A stretch of DNA of 5,957 bases from DATDMG01 sp036518955 (GTDB taxonomy: Bacteria > Actinomycetota > Actinomycetes > Actinomycetales > Kineosporiaceae): the NCBI GenBank assembly GCA_036518955.1, contig DATDMG010000300.1, positions 1-5,957 of the forward strand. The letters are read 5' to 3'. Below, one piece after another: positions 5,816 to 5,957 of the stretch. Each line of letters starts with the position of its first letter. The first letter of the stretch is position 1. The position numbers were made by a program, and so were the translations under genes. The notes beneath the pieces are model-generated. The model ran no database searches. It was given only the letters and a program-made list of their open reading frames with translations, and was not told where the DNA came from.

Positions 5816-5957
5816 CGGGGGTGCCGAGCGCTCTGGAGCAGTCCCGCGTCGTGGCAACTGACGTTCGCCGCCGTCGCCGCGCAGCTGAACGACGGCTTCG
5901 TGAAGATGGCCGAAGCCGTGCAGCCGACCGCCCGACAGCTGCCCTCCGTTGGTGTTC
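5813..5957 (+). CDS. Unidentified partial reading frame leaving the right edge
   Basis: From 5813 the frame is open to the window end. From about 5843 its codons end almost only in G or C (reading WQLTFAAVAAQLNDGFVKMA and on), typical of real genes here. No ATG or GTG in this frame precedes the coding-like part; an ATG at 5809 lies in another frame and reads MTSGVPSALEQSRVV before that frame becomes Arg-rich. It may therefore be a frameshifted gene start, or the beginning may lie in the decayed region. I do not recognise the family; the segment looks like an amphipathic helix followed by a Pro-containing turn. Confidence 0.3.

Overview
The window is GC-rich DNA with strongly GC-biased third codon positions, GTG as well as ATG starts, AGGAG-type ribosome binding sites and a SigB-like promoter. 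This suggests a high-GC actinobacterium; I cannot name the genus. No RNA genes, CRISPR arrays or complete mobile elements were seen.

Left part (1-2030, minus): most of a glycogen-debranching-type enzyme (amylo-alpha-1,6-glucosidase family) whose C-terminal end runs off the left edge. A 146-bp divergent promoter region (2031-2176), dense in short direct and inverted repeats, separates it from the start of a glycoside hydrolase family 15 (GH15) gene on the plus strand. That GH15 gene is broken: it keeps about 100 N-terminal codons, carries a frameshift and then loses all homology near 2486. A 15-bp tandem duplication and a long imperfect inverted repeat fill the region between this relic and the next gene.

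Middle part (2674-5363): a non-heme-iron protein cluster. On the minus strand a hemerythrin (HHE) protein (4489 to 3893) is followed after 10 bp by a 402-residue ferritin-like protein (3882 to 2674) with a complete E-x29-ExxH / E-x29-ExxH diiron ligand set. The stop codon of the first overlaps the ribosome binding site of the second, so they form an operon. It is preceded by a good SigB-type promoter (GTTTGT-N13-GGGTAC). Divergently, on the plus strand, lies a second hemerythrin (4740-5363) with a C-terminal Rho-N/SAP-like helical module. Together these suggest a general-stress locus for iron, oxygen, NO or peroxide handling beside storage-polysaccharide enzymes. The shared stress role is inference.

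Right part (5364-5957): about 150 bp with no gene, then a multiply broken alpha/beta-hydrolase relic on the minus strand, then the beginning of an unidentified plus-strand reading frame with coding-like base composition that leaves the window. With the GH15 relic, this shows that gene decay and rearrangement have occurred on both sides of the intact iron-protein cluster.
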